From Cryphonectria parasitica EP155 (lineage: Eukaryota; Ascomycota; Sordariomycetes; Diaporthales; Cryphonectriaceae), in NCBI RefSeq assembly GCF_011745365.1, contig NW_024468916.1:3083630-3147629 (forward strand): a stretch of 64,000 nt of DNA. The letters are read 5' to 3'. The notes beneath the pieces were generated by a model. It ran no database searches. It had not been told where the DNA came from and worked only from the letters and a program-made list of their open reading frames with translations. Each line of letters opens with the position of its first letter. The stretch's first letter is position 1. Both the position numbers and the translations under genes were made by a program. Shown piece by piece: positions 44,402 through 55,838 of this stretch.

Positions 44402-46027
44402 ATGTTGCAGAACCTCCGTTGTCTCGGTATTGTCTCTTTCGCCCATGCAGCGACGGCTGCACTGACATTGAACGTGGACGAGCCCCGTATGTGTATCCCA
44501 TGAAACTCTGTGTCCAATACCTGCCGTCTCGTTTCGGGTCCTGACTGTCACCTTCCAGAGTCCATCAGAGACAATGCAGCTCTTGTCGCCTATGACCTTC
44601 TCGCGACCTTCTACCAAGGCAACCAGACTGGCAAAATCCCAGGGATCCTACCCGGCCCTCCTCCAGATGGCGACTACTACTGGTGGCAGGGCGGTGCCTT
44701 ATGGGGCACGATGGTCGATTATTGGCACTATACGGGCGATGAGTCCTATGTGAACACGACCAAGGAAGCACTGCTGTTTCAGACGGGCCCAGACAACAAC
44801 TACATGCACCCAAACTGGACGGCTTCGCTGGGGAATGACGATCAAGCATTTTGGGGACTCAGTGCCATGCTCGCTGCAGAGACGTTGTTTCCGGATCCAC
44901 CAGCAGATGACGCGAGGCAGTGGCTTGCCCTTGCGCAGGCGGTATTTAATACCCAAGCCCATCCAGATAGGCATGACGACACGTGTAACGGTGGACTGAG
45001 ATGGCAGATTCCGGTCCACAATAATGGATACAATTATAAAAACAGTATGTGTCACTACTCCACACCCCCCATCTTGAATGTCTCTATCGACTAGAATGGC
45101 CCGCTGACGTTCGAAACCTTATTAGCTATCTCGAATGCCTGCTTCTTCAACATGGGAGCCCGTCTTGCACGATACACCTCGAACTCATCCTATTACTCTT
45201 GGGCATATGATACCTATGACTGGCTCAAGAAGCTGCAGTATATAGACGATGAATACAACGTCTATGACGGAGCACATGTGGGTACGAATTGCACAGATGT
45301 CAACAAGGCCCAATTCAGTTACAATGTCGGCATGCTCCTGCAAGGTGCGGCTTTCATGTACAATTATACTGCAGGGCAGACCGACAATACAACAATGAGC
45401 AATGGAGAAACGGCATTCTGGGAAGGTGAGGTCAACTCACTGCTGAATGGGACCCTCAGGGTCTTCTTTCCAGATGACATTGCTCACGAGGTCGCCTGCG
45501 AGGACGGTGGTACCTGCACGTCAGACATGCTGAGTTTCAAGGGCTATGTGGCGCGTTGGTTGGCGATGACAACGCAGCTGGCACCGTTCACGCGCGACAG
45601 GATCATGAAGGTCTTGCGGACGAGTGCCCAAGCAGCAGTCAAGACGTGTACCGGTGGCACCAGTGGGCGTATGTGCGGGTTCAAATGGCATCAGCAAACT
45701 TGGGACAACACAATCGGTGCCGGACAGCAGATGAACGTCCTGGCGACGCTGGTAAGCCTCCTAGCCACAAATACCGCAGAGACTGTCGCTGGAGGAGATG
45801 GTGGTGCACCAGTGACAAATTCGACGGGCGGAACGAGTACTGGGGACTCGGCGGCTGGATATGGGGACAAGCCATGGGAACAGGTTCTGAAGCCGATTAC
45901 GGCTGGAGACAAGGCCGGGGCGGCCATACTGACATTTGTGCTATTGTCGTCGTTCACGGCGGCATCTGTATGGGTTAGTCTCGATGATAGTGTGGCGTTC
46001 GGCTCATGGGGTTTTGGTAAAGCGTAA
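44402..46027 (+). CDS. glycoside hydrolase family 76 (Dfg5/Dcw1-like) protein
   Basis: Alpha-1,6-mannanase/transmannosidase family; fungal Dfg5/Dcw1 members attach GPI proteins to wall glucan. CDS join(44402..44486,44559..45044,45126..46027), 490 residues, introns of 72 and 81 bp. A signal peptide is encoded by the 85-nt first exon (LRCLGIVSFAHAATAALTL). Motifs: DYYWWQGGALWGTMVDYWHYTGD, then GNDDQAFWGLSAM with the catalytic Asp pair, FFNMGARLARYTSN, FSYNVGMLLQGAA, and RMCGFKWHQQTWDN. Many Asn-x-Ser/Thr sites are present. The C-terminus has a hydrophobic helix (GAAILTFVLLSSFTAASVWV) but is followed by about 16 residues (SLDDSVAFGSWGFGKA), longer than a usual GPI signal; a single membrane anchor is an alternative. 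Confidence 0.93.
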
Positions 46028-46277
46028 TTAATGCACAATAATGAAGAAACGAAGTTACAGAGTCTCCCGCTCGAGCATGAACAAAAATATGCCAGGGAAA
46101 GAAGACGGCGCAGACCCGATGAGCTACAGGAGGCTGCTGAGAATCATTTATGGCTTCGAATGAGATGTTAACGTGGCTCGCTCATCAAGCCAATAGCGCA
46201 ATGTGCCTGAGCTCGCTATCAAGTAATGTCAGTACCAGAGAAATAGAAGATATTGAAGATGCTTTAGGTAGATCAAC

Positions 46278-47465
46278 TCACTTTTGCACCTGTTGACCAA
46301 CTTTCATAGGAGGATACTGAGTCTCCTCGCCCTCGTCTCGACCGAGGTTGAGCTGTTCCACTCTAAGCCGCTTCGCCCGGTCAGAAAGATCCGGGATGGG
46401 AGCGAGGTCGAAGTCACTGGAGAGATGCCAGAAGAAAGTGCTTGAGATTCGGATAAGAGGTCGTTCGGAAAAGTCTCTCTTCCTCTTTTCAATCGTCCCA
46501 AGTGTCTCCTTATTCACGACAACCTCATGATATCCTGCTTTCACGAGGCCTCCGGTCAGGTGCTCCAACTGCTTTCCTGCCTGTACCAGCAGGTAGTTGC
46601 CTGGTGGGATCTTGACGGCTATACGCTTGCCCGTGTTGCGTGCCCAGATGTGCAGTCCCGGATATCGTGAGCGACCATGAATCGTAAGAAAATTCAAATC
46701 AGTGTGGAAGCCGGCAAGGATCGTGTTCTCATCTCCGTATTTGCGAAGATCTGATGCGGTCGGAGCCAGGATGTGAGGGCCATACCGGCCTGCGTCGCTG
46801 AAAGTCTTTTCGGAGAGTCCCAGCCCAGTCGCCGCCATCTCTGCGAGACCAGCCACCCTGTAAGTAAGGACACATCGTCAGTGTCACAGAGAAGAGAAAA
46901 TGATACGGAGCTTCATTTCCACTTACGCGTTCTTCATCGATGACCCCCATTGATTCATTGTCGGCTCCCATCTCTCCCTAATGGAGGGTGACTCGGGAAC
47001 AATATTTTTGGCATTTAAGCCAGGAAATTCAGTCTTGTAAGGCGGGTGTTCAACAATCTTCCAGAAAAATCTGCATTTGGGATCGGGCTGATGGCCGGTA
47101 ATATCCAGCGGCCTCTGGCTCGGTGCCAGTCGCGCAATAATGTCCAGACATGGCTCGTCGACCGCACACTTGGGCTTTTCCGTATTTTCTAGCGTAGCAC
47201 CTATCTGGTAACCCAGCTCGGGCCGTTCGTCCTTCTTCAGAGCCTCCTCAGGCTGGGCAAAATAATCCTCGAGGAGATCCAGAAAGTCATTATTATCTTG
47301 TTCTGAGACCCGGCTGTCGTGCAAGAGCAGAGCACCATAGGTGATAAGGGCGTCGGCTGCTCGATCACATTCTGCGACAACAGCAGGCGAGTCGTGAGGC
47401 TGATCAAGAAAGAGATCGAGGTTGATGATGGGCAACTCCATCGATACGTCGTGGGTGGCGGCCAT
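46278..47465 (-). CDS. 2-oxoglutarate/Fe(II) dioxygenase (isopenicillin N synthase-like)
   Basis: Non-heme iron oxygenase of 372 residues from complement(join(46278..46857,46927..47465)); the intron is 69 bp (GTAAGT...CAG). The DIOX_N-type N-terminus reads ELPIINLDLFL. The iron ligands are in FHTDLNFLTIHG (His, Asp) and AGYHEVVVN (distal His), and a 2-oxoglutarate-binding Arg/Ser pair is in RPLIRISSTFF. An acidic-rich C-terminal tail follows. The start at 47465 (MAATHDVSMELPI) is chosen because the frame above it has no ATG, only TTG at 47552. No signal peptide. The family includes oxidative steps of plant and fungal secondary metabolism and some demethylases; the substrate is unknown. Confidence 0.9.
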
Positions 47466-48695
47466 GAAGGAGGAACCCGAGTGTTTTACGGTTGCGCCCT
47501 GATACGATTCTGCCCGGCCGAATTCTGAATTTGTTGTCGTTGGCGATTTCAACTGGCTGCCGCAAGCAAGGCTGTGATGTTCATATGGAACTGGTGTGTT
47601 ATCTTCACTTGATGATAAGATCTAGCAACTATCATGTGTCAGAGGCGGGGCAACGTGACTCTGTCTTATGATCTTGAACGACCTAACTTGATCAGGTAAG
47701 ACCTTGTTTTTTTTTTTGTTTTTTTTTTGTTGCTGTGAACCACTGCAATCTAATGGGCTTAAATAGGGCTGATTTGACAGTGAATCCCCCACCATAATCT
47801 TCCCTTCAAAGTTGATCAACCGCCCGAAGCAACAATTTTTGATATGACTGGATATTTTCTGGGCTTACTATGCTCTAAGGTTTATTAGATCCAGCTTCAA
47901 GACGTAACGATATAAGCTGCATACTTATCTAGTATCGATCAATTTTTATTGTACCAGTCAGAATGACTTGCATGGTTCTTGTTATTAGCCTTGGCCACGG
48001 TATGGCATGATCAACGGATCAACTCGCCTGCACTCCTAACATGAGGTTACAGATATGTGTATTACGATCTTTCAGTGACTGACCACAACGACCAGCCAGT
48101 AGCAATGTCCGGATCCTGGCTCTCGGCCGAGTCATAGCTGTTGACCTGCCAGAAGCGTCAGGAAACGGGCCACTGATTCGTGGCGCATTATTGTTCGAAG
48201 GTACGGCGGTTGCCATCCTTCGAAATGCAACCTCAATTACGTCACGCATAGGCGTCATTATATAAATCGGTGTCTAGAAGAATGTCCTTTCGATCCTTCC
48301 ACAATGAGTAGAGTTCAAGGGTAGCATCAAGGTTGTCGCTTTGCATTCCACACTGAGATTACCACCAGATGCTCAACAACGATCAGCACCTCGGCCCGTC
48401 GAGGTTGCTTTCGGAGAGGAGGAGACTTCCCAAAACGGCCGAAGCGAACATGCGGACGCGTCCACGAATATATGAAGTATGTCGACCCTTGATAGGCTTA
48501 TTCTTCCCCCGGTTCGACGTGACAATCCCAAATTGTGAAGAGATCAAATTTGATGTATTGAGGTGGAAATCTGCAGACCTATGCAATATATAGGAGGTAA
48601 CCCTTTACTACGAGTGGCTCAATTCCAGACAAATTTATCCCAAATCACCGCAGCTCCTTTGCCTTGAGCTCTGATATTAGATATCCAGAGCAGCC
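47466..48695. other. divergent promoter region (2OG oxygenase / carboxylesterase)
   Basis: 1.2 kb without a supportable gene; a T-run at about 47708-47730 and generally AT-rich DNA. Short open frames carry no domain. Confidence 0.5.
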
Positions 48696-50428
48696 ATGGG
48701 GGTGAGAGTTTCTCGAGACGTCAGGGCTGCCCTGATTGGCCTTCCTCTGGCCCAAGCAGCGCTTTACAGTGGAGTTGTTCAGACCGAGTATGGCCCTGTC
48801 CAAGGGTACCAGGCCTTCAACGAGAGTCAAGAAGGCCTGTCAGCTAACTGGGCCGACGTCGCTGTGTGGAAGGGAATTCCCTTCGCAGCTACGACAGCAG
48901 GTGAGGTTAGTTTGCACGCGCTCTTCCTACGGCCAGCATTCTAAGGTGTGCTGTGTTCGGCTAACATGCCAATGCACAAGAACCGGTGGAGACCTCCCCA
49001 AGCGGCCAACCCATGGAACACTACCTTCGATGCAGGCGAATTCGGAAACATCTGCCCTGGTGTCCTCACGGACGCCGGTACGTACACCGTCAGCGAGGAC
49101 TGCCTGAACCTCAATGTCTGGAGCTCAGCAAACTCGTCCGACGCAAAGCTCCCTGTTGTCATGTGGAGCTGCCCAGCGGAGTCGACAGCTGCTGATTCCG
49201 AGTTCAACGGCGGCGGCATGGCTGATGCTGGAGTCGTGTTTGTCAGCTACAACTCTCGCACTGGTGTATTGGGATCACTCGCCACCCCAGAACTATCTGA
49301 GGAGCGCTATGAGGCAGTTGGTGTCAACAGCTCTGGAAATTGGGCTATGCTGGATCAACGTAAGTCATCTCTAGTTATTCAAAAAGCAACATTCTTCGTT
49401 AGGTAGCTGATTAACTACGGTGTGCAATAATACCAGAGGCCGCATTGAAATGGATTCACGCCAATATCGCCGCCTTTGGTGGTGATCCTGACCATATCAC
49501 TGTCCAGGGCCAATCCGCGGGATCCGCGGCATCCTACCACGTTGTCAACAGTCCCCTTGTCGCAGGTCTGATTGTCGGGGCAATCATCGAGTCAGGCGTT
49601 CGTGACCCTCACGACCCGCTGTGCACCTCGCTTGCGGAAGCTTATGACAATCAGACCACCGCAATAGCACATGGCGAAGAATACCTGACAAGCCTGGGTG
49701 TGTCTACCATTGCAGAAGCGCGTAATCTGTCATTGGATACAGTGCTGGCTGCTACTTTTGGCGGCAAAACCGCTGCTATCGACTACTATGCTATGCCCTC
49801 GACGTATTTGGAAGAACTTCTCCAAGGTCCAGCAAATGATGTGCCGATCATCACCGGAAACACACGAGATGAGAGCGGTGCGACGTACGATCTCCAGCTC
49901 ACCTATGCGGAATATTTGCAAGATCTAAACGAAACGTTCTCGGGCGAGTGGTTCGAGAGATTTTTCGAGGCCTACCCTGCGAATGAGAGTGGCAATGCTG
50001 GCGTGCCTTACAACGCACAATGGTCTGATCGTTCCAAGGTTGGGACATATTTCTGGACCCTGCTATGGCAAATCAGCGCATCCAGTCCTGTCTACAATTA
50101 TTACTGGGACCATGCCCCCCCTGGACAAAGTTCGGGGGCGTACCATGAGTCCGAGATCTACTACGCCCTCAACAACCTCTATGCGAATGCTGAGCAGTTT
50201 CCCTGGACGGCCGACGATTATGCTATTGCACAAGAACTGAACGGCTACTGGGTCAACTTCATTAAGACTGGCAACCCCAACGGGGGGAATCTGACCTACT
50301 GGCCTGCTGCAAGCAACGCCTCGCAGGCGGTCCAGCATGTGGGTGACGGCTGGGGCCAGATCCCCGTCGCTCATGACTACCAGGTCCAGTTGTTCTCGGA
50401 GTGGTTTAACACCCTGGTCGCTTACTGA
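48696..50428 (+). CDS. type-B carboxylesterase, oxyanion-hole region altered
   Basis: Alpha/beta-hydrolase of the carboxylesterase/cholinesterase family, CDS join(48696..48905,48981..49359,49437..50428), 526 residues, introns 75 and 77 bp. A short hydrophobic N-terminus (ALIGLPLAQAALYSG) may be a signal peptide, and N-glycosylation sites are frequent. Motifs: VWKGIPFAATTAGENRWRPPQ (restored by splicing), SEDCLNLNVWS, the nucleophile elbow TVQGQSAGSAASY, the acid in TRDESGATY, and the His in SGAYHESEIYYAL. Odd: where the family has W-I-Y-G-G-G-F, this protein reads VVMWSCPAESTAADSEFNGG, so the Gly-rich oxyanion loop is replaced and about 3 residues shorter. The flanking sequence is intact. It may be a diverged non-catalytic form or a recent compensated frameshift. 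Confidence 0.85.
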
Positions 50429-51375
50429 GCGTCTTGTGGGCATGCCCCTGGATTTATTTTTCCTCAAGCGTTCCCGGTGGAGATCGGCAGGCTGGTATTT
50501 TGCTCTTTGTGCCTGTTTCCCACCAAGAAGGTTCATCTTATGATTGTTGGGAGATGGAGGGTGTGTCGAATCGGGATCATCTCTCTGCCGGAACCATCTG
50601 GGCCCCTTCAGGAAGGATATCGTGGCGGGCAATGGTTGGAACGTGTGTAACGTGTTATTTTTTTCGACTGAATTTATTCATCCACTATTAAGACAAAATG
50701 TCAATATATTCCCTTTCCGTGGACACCTGTGAATTCTTTGAGGTTTTCTCCAACCGCAAAGAGAGATGGAAAAAACCGCAAACTATGAAGTAATCTGTGC
50801 TTTTGGACTTCTTATCAACAATGCGAACAAAGCAAATCATACGATAATGATGTGCTACATTTTCTCTATGAAGAAAGCTTTTTCGAGGTAGACGGCGATT
50901 ACTTTCTTCGCAGGGGTATCTGACGGACTACTTCCCTTTCTCATTGGCATTCTGTTATCAGACCCAGCCATTTGAAATACATATGTATCTGGCTCGCATC
51001 GGGGCCGCTTTCAATACGACCGCATTGCCGATCTCAAGGCGACATATCAGATACAGATCGTGAAAGCGTGGAGCGAAGTAGCATTACGGAACGGTTACGC
51101 ACAGACAGTCAACAAGATAATGTTCGCAGGGCAGTACAGATTGCCAGCCAAGAGAGAGAAAGATGTTAAAGTATTTCGGCAAGCTCCGTGATCACCAAAT
51201 TCGCAGTATCCATGTACATTTGTGTCCTTCTTATACACACGGAGCCTCATAGCTATTTTTAGCGGGGGTTCTGTGGCTGTATACCTTTGGCCCCACACCT
51301 TGATGATATTGACCTTCCGACTACCCGTCCTATCCCCTGTCTTGCTGAAAGCGCAGATCAGGTTCTACTCTATCA
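50429..51375. other. convergent 3' region
   Basis: 0.95 kb between converging esterase and tannase genes; no supportable gene. Confidence 0.5.
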
Positions 51376-53130
51376 CTAGTAAAGGGGGAGCGGGTATGCG
51401 TCAAAGTCGTAGATCCACGTGTCATACGAGGCCTGGTCAAACACACAGTCCATAGTAGTGCCATTGTTGGTCCAGAGGGGCCGGAGAGGCCAAGAGCAGA
51501 GCTTTCCAGTTTGTCCCTCGTTGTCACCAGATAGAACAGTGGCATTTAGGAGGACTGGCTCCACTCCATTCTCAACCCAGTCAATCATCACCGCGAGATT
51601 GGTCTGGGGGAATGGGCCGTTAGGCTGCTCGCTGTTGGTGGCGCAGTGAGCAGCGCCAGGAACAAGATAGAGGCGATAGAATGCATTTAATGCCTCGCTG
51701 GATTCATTCAGGGACATGCCAGGGAACATGATCTTGCGCACGGATTCGCGGTAGTGGACGGATGAAGCTGTTGGGACGCTAGGGTCGGACTCGCCGTGGA
51801 AGTGAATGATCTTTCCACCGGACAGCGCGATATCGGTCAGATCGGGATTGTTGACCTGCAGGGTATCTTGGTACTTGGTCCACGCATACTGCATCCAATC
51901 GCGGACAGTATCATAAGTTACATTGTCCAGTGACTCGATACTGGAGATGTCGAGAAGCTGGACGAACTTGGCCACGAACTCTCCACCGTTCCCGTCAATG
52001 CTCAGGCCCCAAGTGCCGGTGGTAGAGTCGTAGGTAGTCGCGGCATCATCGAAATCGGCACCTGGCTGGTAGGACAGGTAGGCTTGGCGACCTTTGGTAT
52101 CTTTGAGGCCGTCCAGTATAGTCTGAGCGACCTGGACGCCCAGCTCAGTGACCGTGCCGTTCTGGGCTGGGGTTGTGCTCGTTTGTCGCTTGCCAAATCC
52201 AAGACCAATGCTGCTGCTCCCGCTGCTGGCCGTGCAGTAGTAAGCAGCGCCGACCAGGGAACTGATATTGAAGTTCAGCTTGCATAAGTCGCTTCGGGCA
52301 ATAACACCATCAGACTTTCCGTCCAAGGCATCGCAGGCTCTGATGGTAGCATTCACAATGAGCTCTAGCTCACAAGGAGGAGGGTAGTAGCCCAGGGTCT
52401 TCTCGACCACGTTGGAAGTAAGGTGGTTGATTTGCTGCTGGGCGAAACGGAAAGCAGGAGCGCCGACGATGATTCCGTCGTAGTCTGCACCGAAACGTTG
52501 CGCCTGAGACCAACCCTCGCGGCCGCCCTCGGAGCAAGACTGATAGTAAGTGTAGATCTTGTCCGTTGTGTTATAGAAGTTCTTGCTGAATTCGCGGCCG
52601 ATCGTCATCATCTCATGTATGCCCTGATACCCGAACATGTAGGTATTCTGCCAGTTGACGGTTCCATTGGCATCGAGGAACACATCATCAAAAGCCTCGC
52701 CGTTGAAACCTCCGTCAGTGAGGCCAGAGGCAGCACCGTACATCACACCACCCGGCAAAGACCCTGTGGTGCTGGAGCCCTCATTGATCTCGTATGCCTC
52801 GCCGCCGGTTGTGAGGAACCGGTTCTTGAAGTTGGCCGGTCCCGGCATCCAGTAGGTGACAGCAACAGTGTCATCACGGGCGGTATGAGTGTAGTTGAAG
52901 GTGACGACGCAGTAGTCAATGGTAGCAGCCGGGTAGAAGGTGCTGCTGCTGATCGAGACATTGTAGTGAGCCGTCGTGTTGACCGAGGTCGAATCGAGTG
53001 AAATGCCCAAAAAGGTGCCATCGGCAGGCAATACGGATTCAACATAGGACGTGGTGCACACATCCCCCAAAGTTGCTGCATTTGCAGCTGCCACGACGGC
53101 CGCCGCAGCCAAATGAGTGTCGGCACGCAT
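51376..53130 (-). CDS. secreted tannase/feruloyl esterase
   Basis: Single-exon secreted esterase of 584 residues that cleaves gallate or ferulate esters of plant phenolics. The ATG at 53130 gives the signal peptide MRADTHLAAAAVVAAANAA; the open frame extends further upstream but that part is not conserved. Hallmarks: NRFLTTGGEAYEI, TYYQSCSEGGREG with the nucleophile Ser after Cys, GIIVGAPAFRFAQQQ, a lid domain with Cys pairs (PPPCELELIVNATIRACDALDGKSDG, split here as PPPCELEL and RACDALDGKSDG), IIHFHGESDPSVPT with the Asp, and LVPGAAHCAT with the His next to Cys. The Cys next to Ser and His form the family's catalytic disulphide (CS-D-HC). Numerous N-x-S/T sites fit secretion. Confidence 0.94.
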   Translation of the reverse strand: MRADTHLAAAAVVAAANAATLGDVCTTSYVESVLPADGTFLGISLDSTSVNTTAHYNVSISSSTFYPAATIDYCVVTFNYTHTARDDTVAVTYWMPGPANFKNRFLTTGGEAYEINEGSSTTGSLPGGVMYGAASGLTDGGFNGEAFDDVFLDANGTVNWQNTYMFGYQGIHEMMTIGREFSKNFYNTTDKIYTYYQSCSEGGREGWSQAQRFGADYDGIIVGAPAFRFAQQQINHLTSNVVEKTLGYYPPPCELELIVNATIRACDALDGKSDGVIARSDLCKLNFNISSLVGAAYYCTASSGSSSIGLGFGKRQTSTTPAQNGTVTELGVQVAQTILDGLKDTKGRQAYLSYQPGADFDDAATTYDSTTGTWGLSIDGNGGEFVAKFVQLLDISSIESLDNVTYDTVRDWMQYAWTKYQDTLQVNNPDLTDIALSGGKIIHFHGESDPSVPTASSVHYRESVRKIMFPGMSLNESSEALNAFYRLYLVPGAAHCATNSEQPNGPFPQTNLAVMIDWVENGVEPVLLNATVLSGDNEGQTGKLCSWPLRPLWTNNGTTMDCVFDQASYDTWIYDFDAYPLPLY

Positions 53131-55141
53131 CCTGGAAACGGACGATTGTAAAGAATGGAAAGGTTGGTCGAATTCTATAGCTCTATAATGAGCCCAGATC
53201 CGGTGGGTTTCGATGATGAGTCGGAATGAGAAGTTCAAGAACATTGTTCCTTCTTGGCATCTCTTTGTACTATTATACTTCATGGAGGTCTGGTATGTTG
53301 GTCAGCCGTGACAAGGCTGAGTTTAGATCGTGACAGCCCGGCGGTAATGCTGGTTTTCGATACTACGTCAAGGCTTACGCGGTCGAGATTGTCGAATATT
53401 TGGCATTGTAGGCGAGTGCTGAAGTAGATACCCACCGACGGCGATGCCAGTATGCCGTTTGCACGCGCTACGGTATTTGCTCGGCCAAAGTCGCGGGTCT
53501 TTGCAGAACTTTAACTAAGGGTACCTGTGGACCCTCTCTGGCGTAAATGAATTTCTTTTTTATGCACATCGTGCGGACTTTTTACTTGCTTGTTCCGCAT
53601 GCATGCCCAAGTACATTTTAAAAAGTCAGATACGGGAAGGCAACGATATGAAGTCTACAAGAGCCGAGTTTTCCGGTGAATGTTATCAAAACTTAAAAAG
53701 GATAAGAAACAGACGTGTCGACGGGCTCATCCGTGGAGATGTCACGACTGCGAAACAGGTAAGCAAAAAGGAAAGAGAAGTAGACGAAGAAGAACAGAAA
53801 CGACATTTCCTCCCAAATTCCAAAATTATTCATAGCATGCTGCACCAACTCAGCCGACAGAGATCTGGACACTCCCACAAAGCTTGTTTTTGCCGTTCAT
53901 CCGATATGATTCATAGCTTAGTGAGTGCCTCCACCACGTATATTGTGGCAGGACAAGACACTGGACTCCGAGATTGCAGGGTCGAGGAGGGTCTGTCATG
54001 CAAGCGTGGACATTGCCGCAGTTGAAGTTCCCCACCTAGTACTGAGCCTCATTCGACTATTTCTGGTCTTATGAGGGATCTAGTGTTCATCCTGACGAAC
54101 CCATGAAGAATGTTTACTTGGGTACTCGGGCAAGTAGTCAAAAAGGGTTCAGAAAAAGAGCCGGGCTTACGTGGTCCTCGGGAATAGCCGGCCTGCCTCA
54201 TCTGACCACATGATTGCTCAATGCCTACCGTGGACTGAACGTACTTGAGCCTCAGGGTTAGCGCAGGCAGTGTTGAACTTTCTGTGAGACAGAAAGCCGG
54301 ACGCGACAAGTTCTCGTTGCAAATCCTAGCATGCTGCGGACCCCGATGAGGGTATCGAAGGCCTCCATAGTCTATAGGATATCTTGATTTTAAGGTACGT
54401 CATCTCGCATTTGCAGATTGTTCCTGTGCGTGTGCGCCATGCCTGCAGGTTACCATCTGCTAGGAGTCTCATGGCCTGACTGCCTGAAGAGGTTGAAATT
54501 CCACGCTCTCGAATGAAGGAAGATTTCAATCCAGATCAGAATCATCAGCAAGTAATTTTTCTCGCAGAAGTTGAGAAAAACAAGAAGAAGAGAGAAGAAA
54601 TCCGACATCCAGAAACCCTTCGTCTCTGAAACGATTACGGCCTTATGGTTTGGTTTATTCAAAGGCCTTGGCGGATCGCGGAGGTCAAACAATCGCGCAC
54701 CTTTTGGCATTGGGCCTCATATTCTGTTGTAATCACACATATTTGATCCTGAAGATATACATTATTTTTCGTTTTCTTTTACTGACATGCAACAAAAAGA
54801 GCTTAAGATTTCGAATTTCTTTCGTCCCCTGAAGACACTAGGTAACACATGCGGCGGTTGGGATTGTCTTGTGAAGGTCTATAATTCTTGTGAACTACCT
54901 TCATGGTCTTGGTTTACTCCCTAGCGCCAATTAGCTCCTCTTCCAGTTGGTAATGGATCAGTATCGCCCGGCTTCAAATTTGCCTTGGTGCGTAAACTGA
55001 GTGTTGCAGGTCAGGAAGCGATCAAACAAACAACGGACAAGACTACAAAGATAGTGATGAATACGGCAGGAGCGACGCTCGTGAGCATGTCAATGTCTTT
55101 TGAATTCATCTTCTGCGGATCATCTGCTAGTCTCGAGTCGT
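53131..55141. other. intergenic, 2.0 kb
   Basis: No gene is supported. It holds the tannase upstream region; several frames of 60-140 codons show no domain. The T/C-rich stretch near 54560-54830 is low complexity. Confidence 0.45.
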
Positions 55142-55790
55142 CACCCTAGACCATTTCGTGTTCATCTTCGACTCACGTCTCTGCAAATCCTCCGACCCTC
55201 CAGATCTGAAGGAGTTCGACCATCTCATGTCTCTGACTGTCAAACTATTTCATCAACCGGGGCTACTAGGAAGGTATGCCTCATTAACACAGTGGGCTCA
55301 TCTCACAAGACTTGCCTGAGATTCTCGTCCAGCAGCCTAGGCTGCGTCATTTCACTTTAAATATGCCCGTTCCCGTTGAGGCTTTCGATAACCCACACCG
55401 CTTTCACAATAGTCACGATGAGGATATGCTGTACGCTCTGGGGGACACTAGTCTCGAACAGCTACTAGCATTGGAGAGCTTCGAGCTGCAAGGGACTTTG
55501 TGCTCTCTGAAATGGTGGCAAAAGTCGCAGCACTGTCAATGAGACAGACTGATCTCCGTTGAGACCAGGATAGTGACATCAGAGCTGAGTTTATGAAAAG
55601 TTTGAACAATGTGTCAACAGCTCAGAGGCTCGTTAGTCTGCTCTCAGAATTATATGAGAGGATGCTTTTACCTTATTTTCTCCAATATGGAGTGGGAAGA
55701 ATGGATGAGGATTATTCAGTGATGATGGAAAGAATGCCCATCAGTCTGCACTGTATCAAATTCTGCCCCTTGTTATATATAACCAATTAG
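55142..55790 (+). pseudogene. degraded LRR/F-box-like gene remnant
   Basis: Two reading frames carry protein-like sequence typical of fungal F-box/LRR proteins but cannot be joined by a normal intron. The first (about 55150-55319) reads LDHFVFIFDSRLCKSSD and PDLKEFDHLMSLTVKLFH; it stops at a TGA. The second (about 55315-55541) reads LPEILVQQPRLRHFTLNMP and GDTSLEQLLALESFELQG. A third piece (55593-55788) has LVSLLSELYERMLLPYFL. The only splice that fuses the first two frames would need a 19-bp intron, so a frameshift is more likely. It lies beside a HET-domain gene, in the sort of region where such genes turn over fast. Confidence 0.4.
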
Positions 55791-55838
55791 AACCTAGGAC
55801 CTGAGCAAGGGCAACCTCTGTTTGCTCAGCCCGAGGCG

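Noticed and set aside
47465..47552. Longer N-terminus of the 2OG oxygenase
   Set aside because: The extension starts with TTG and is not conserved; the ATG at 47465 is used.
53603..54025. 140-codon plus-strand frame
   Set aside because: Composition and lack of motifs suggest chance; no splice partner found.
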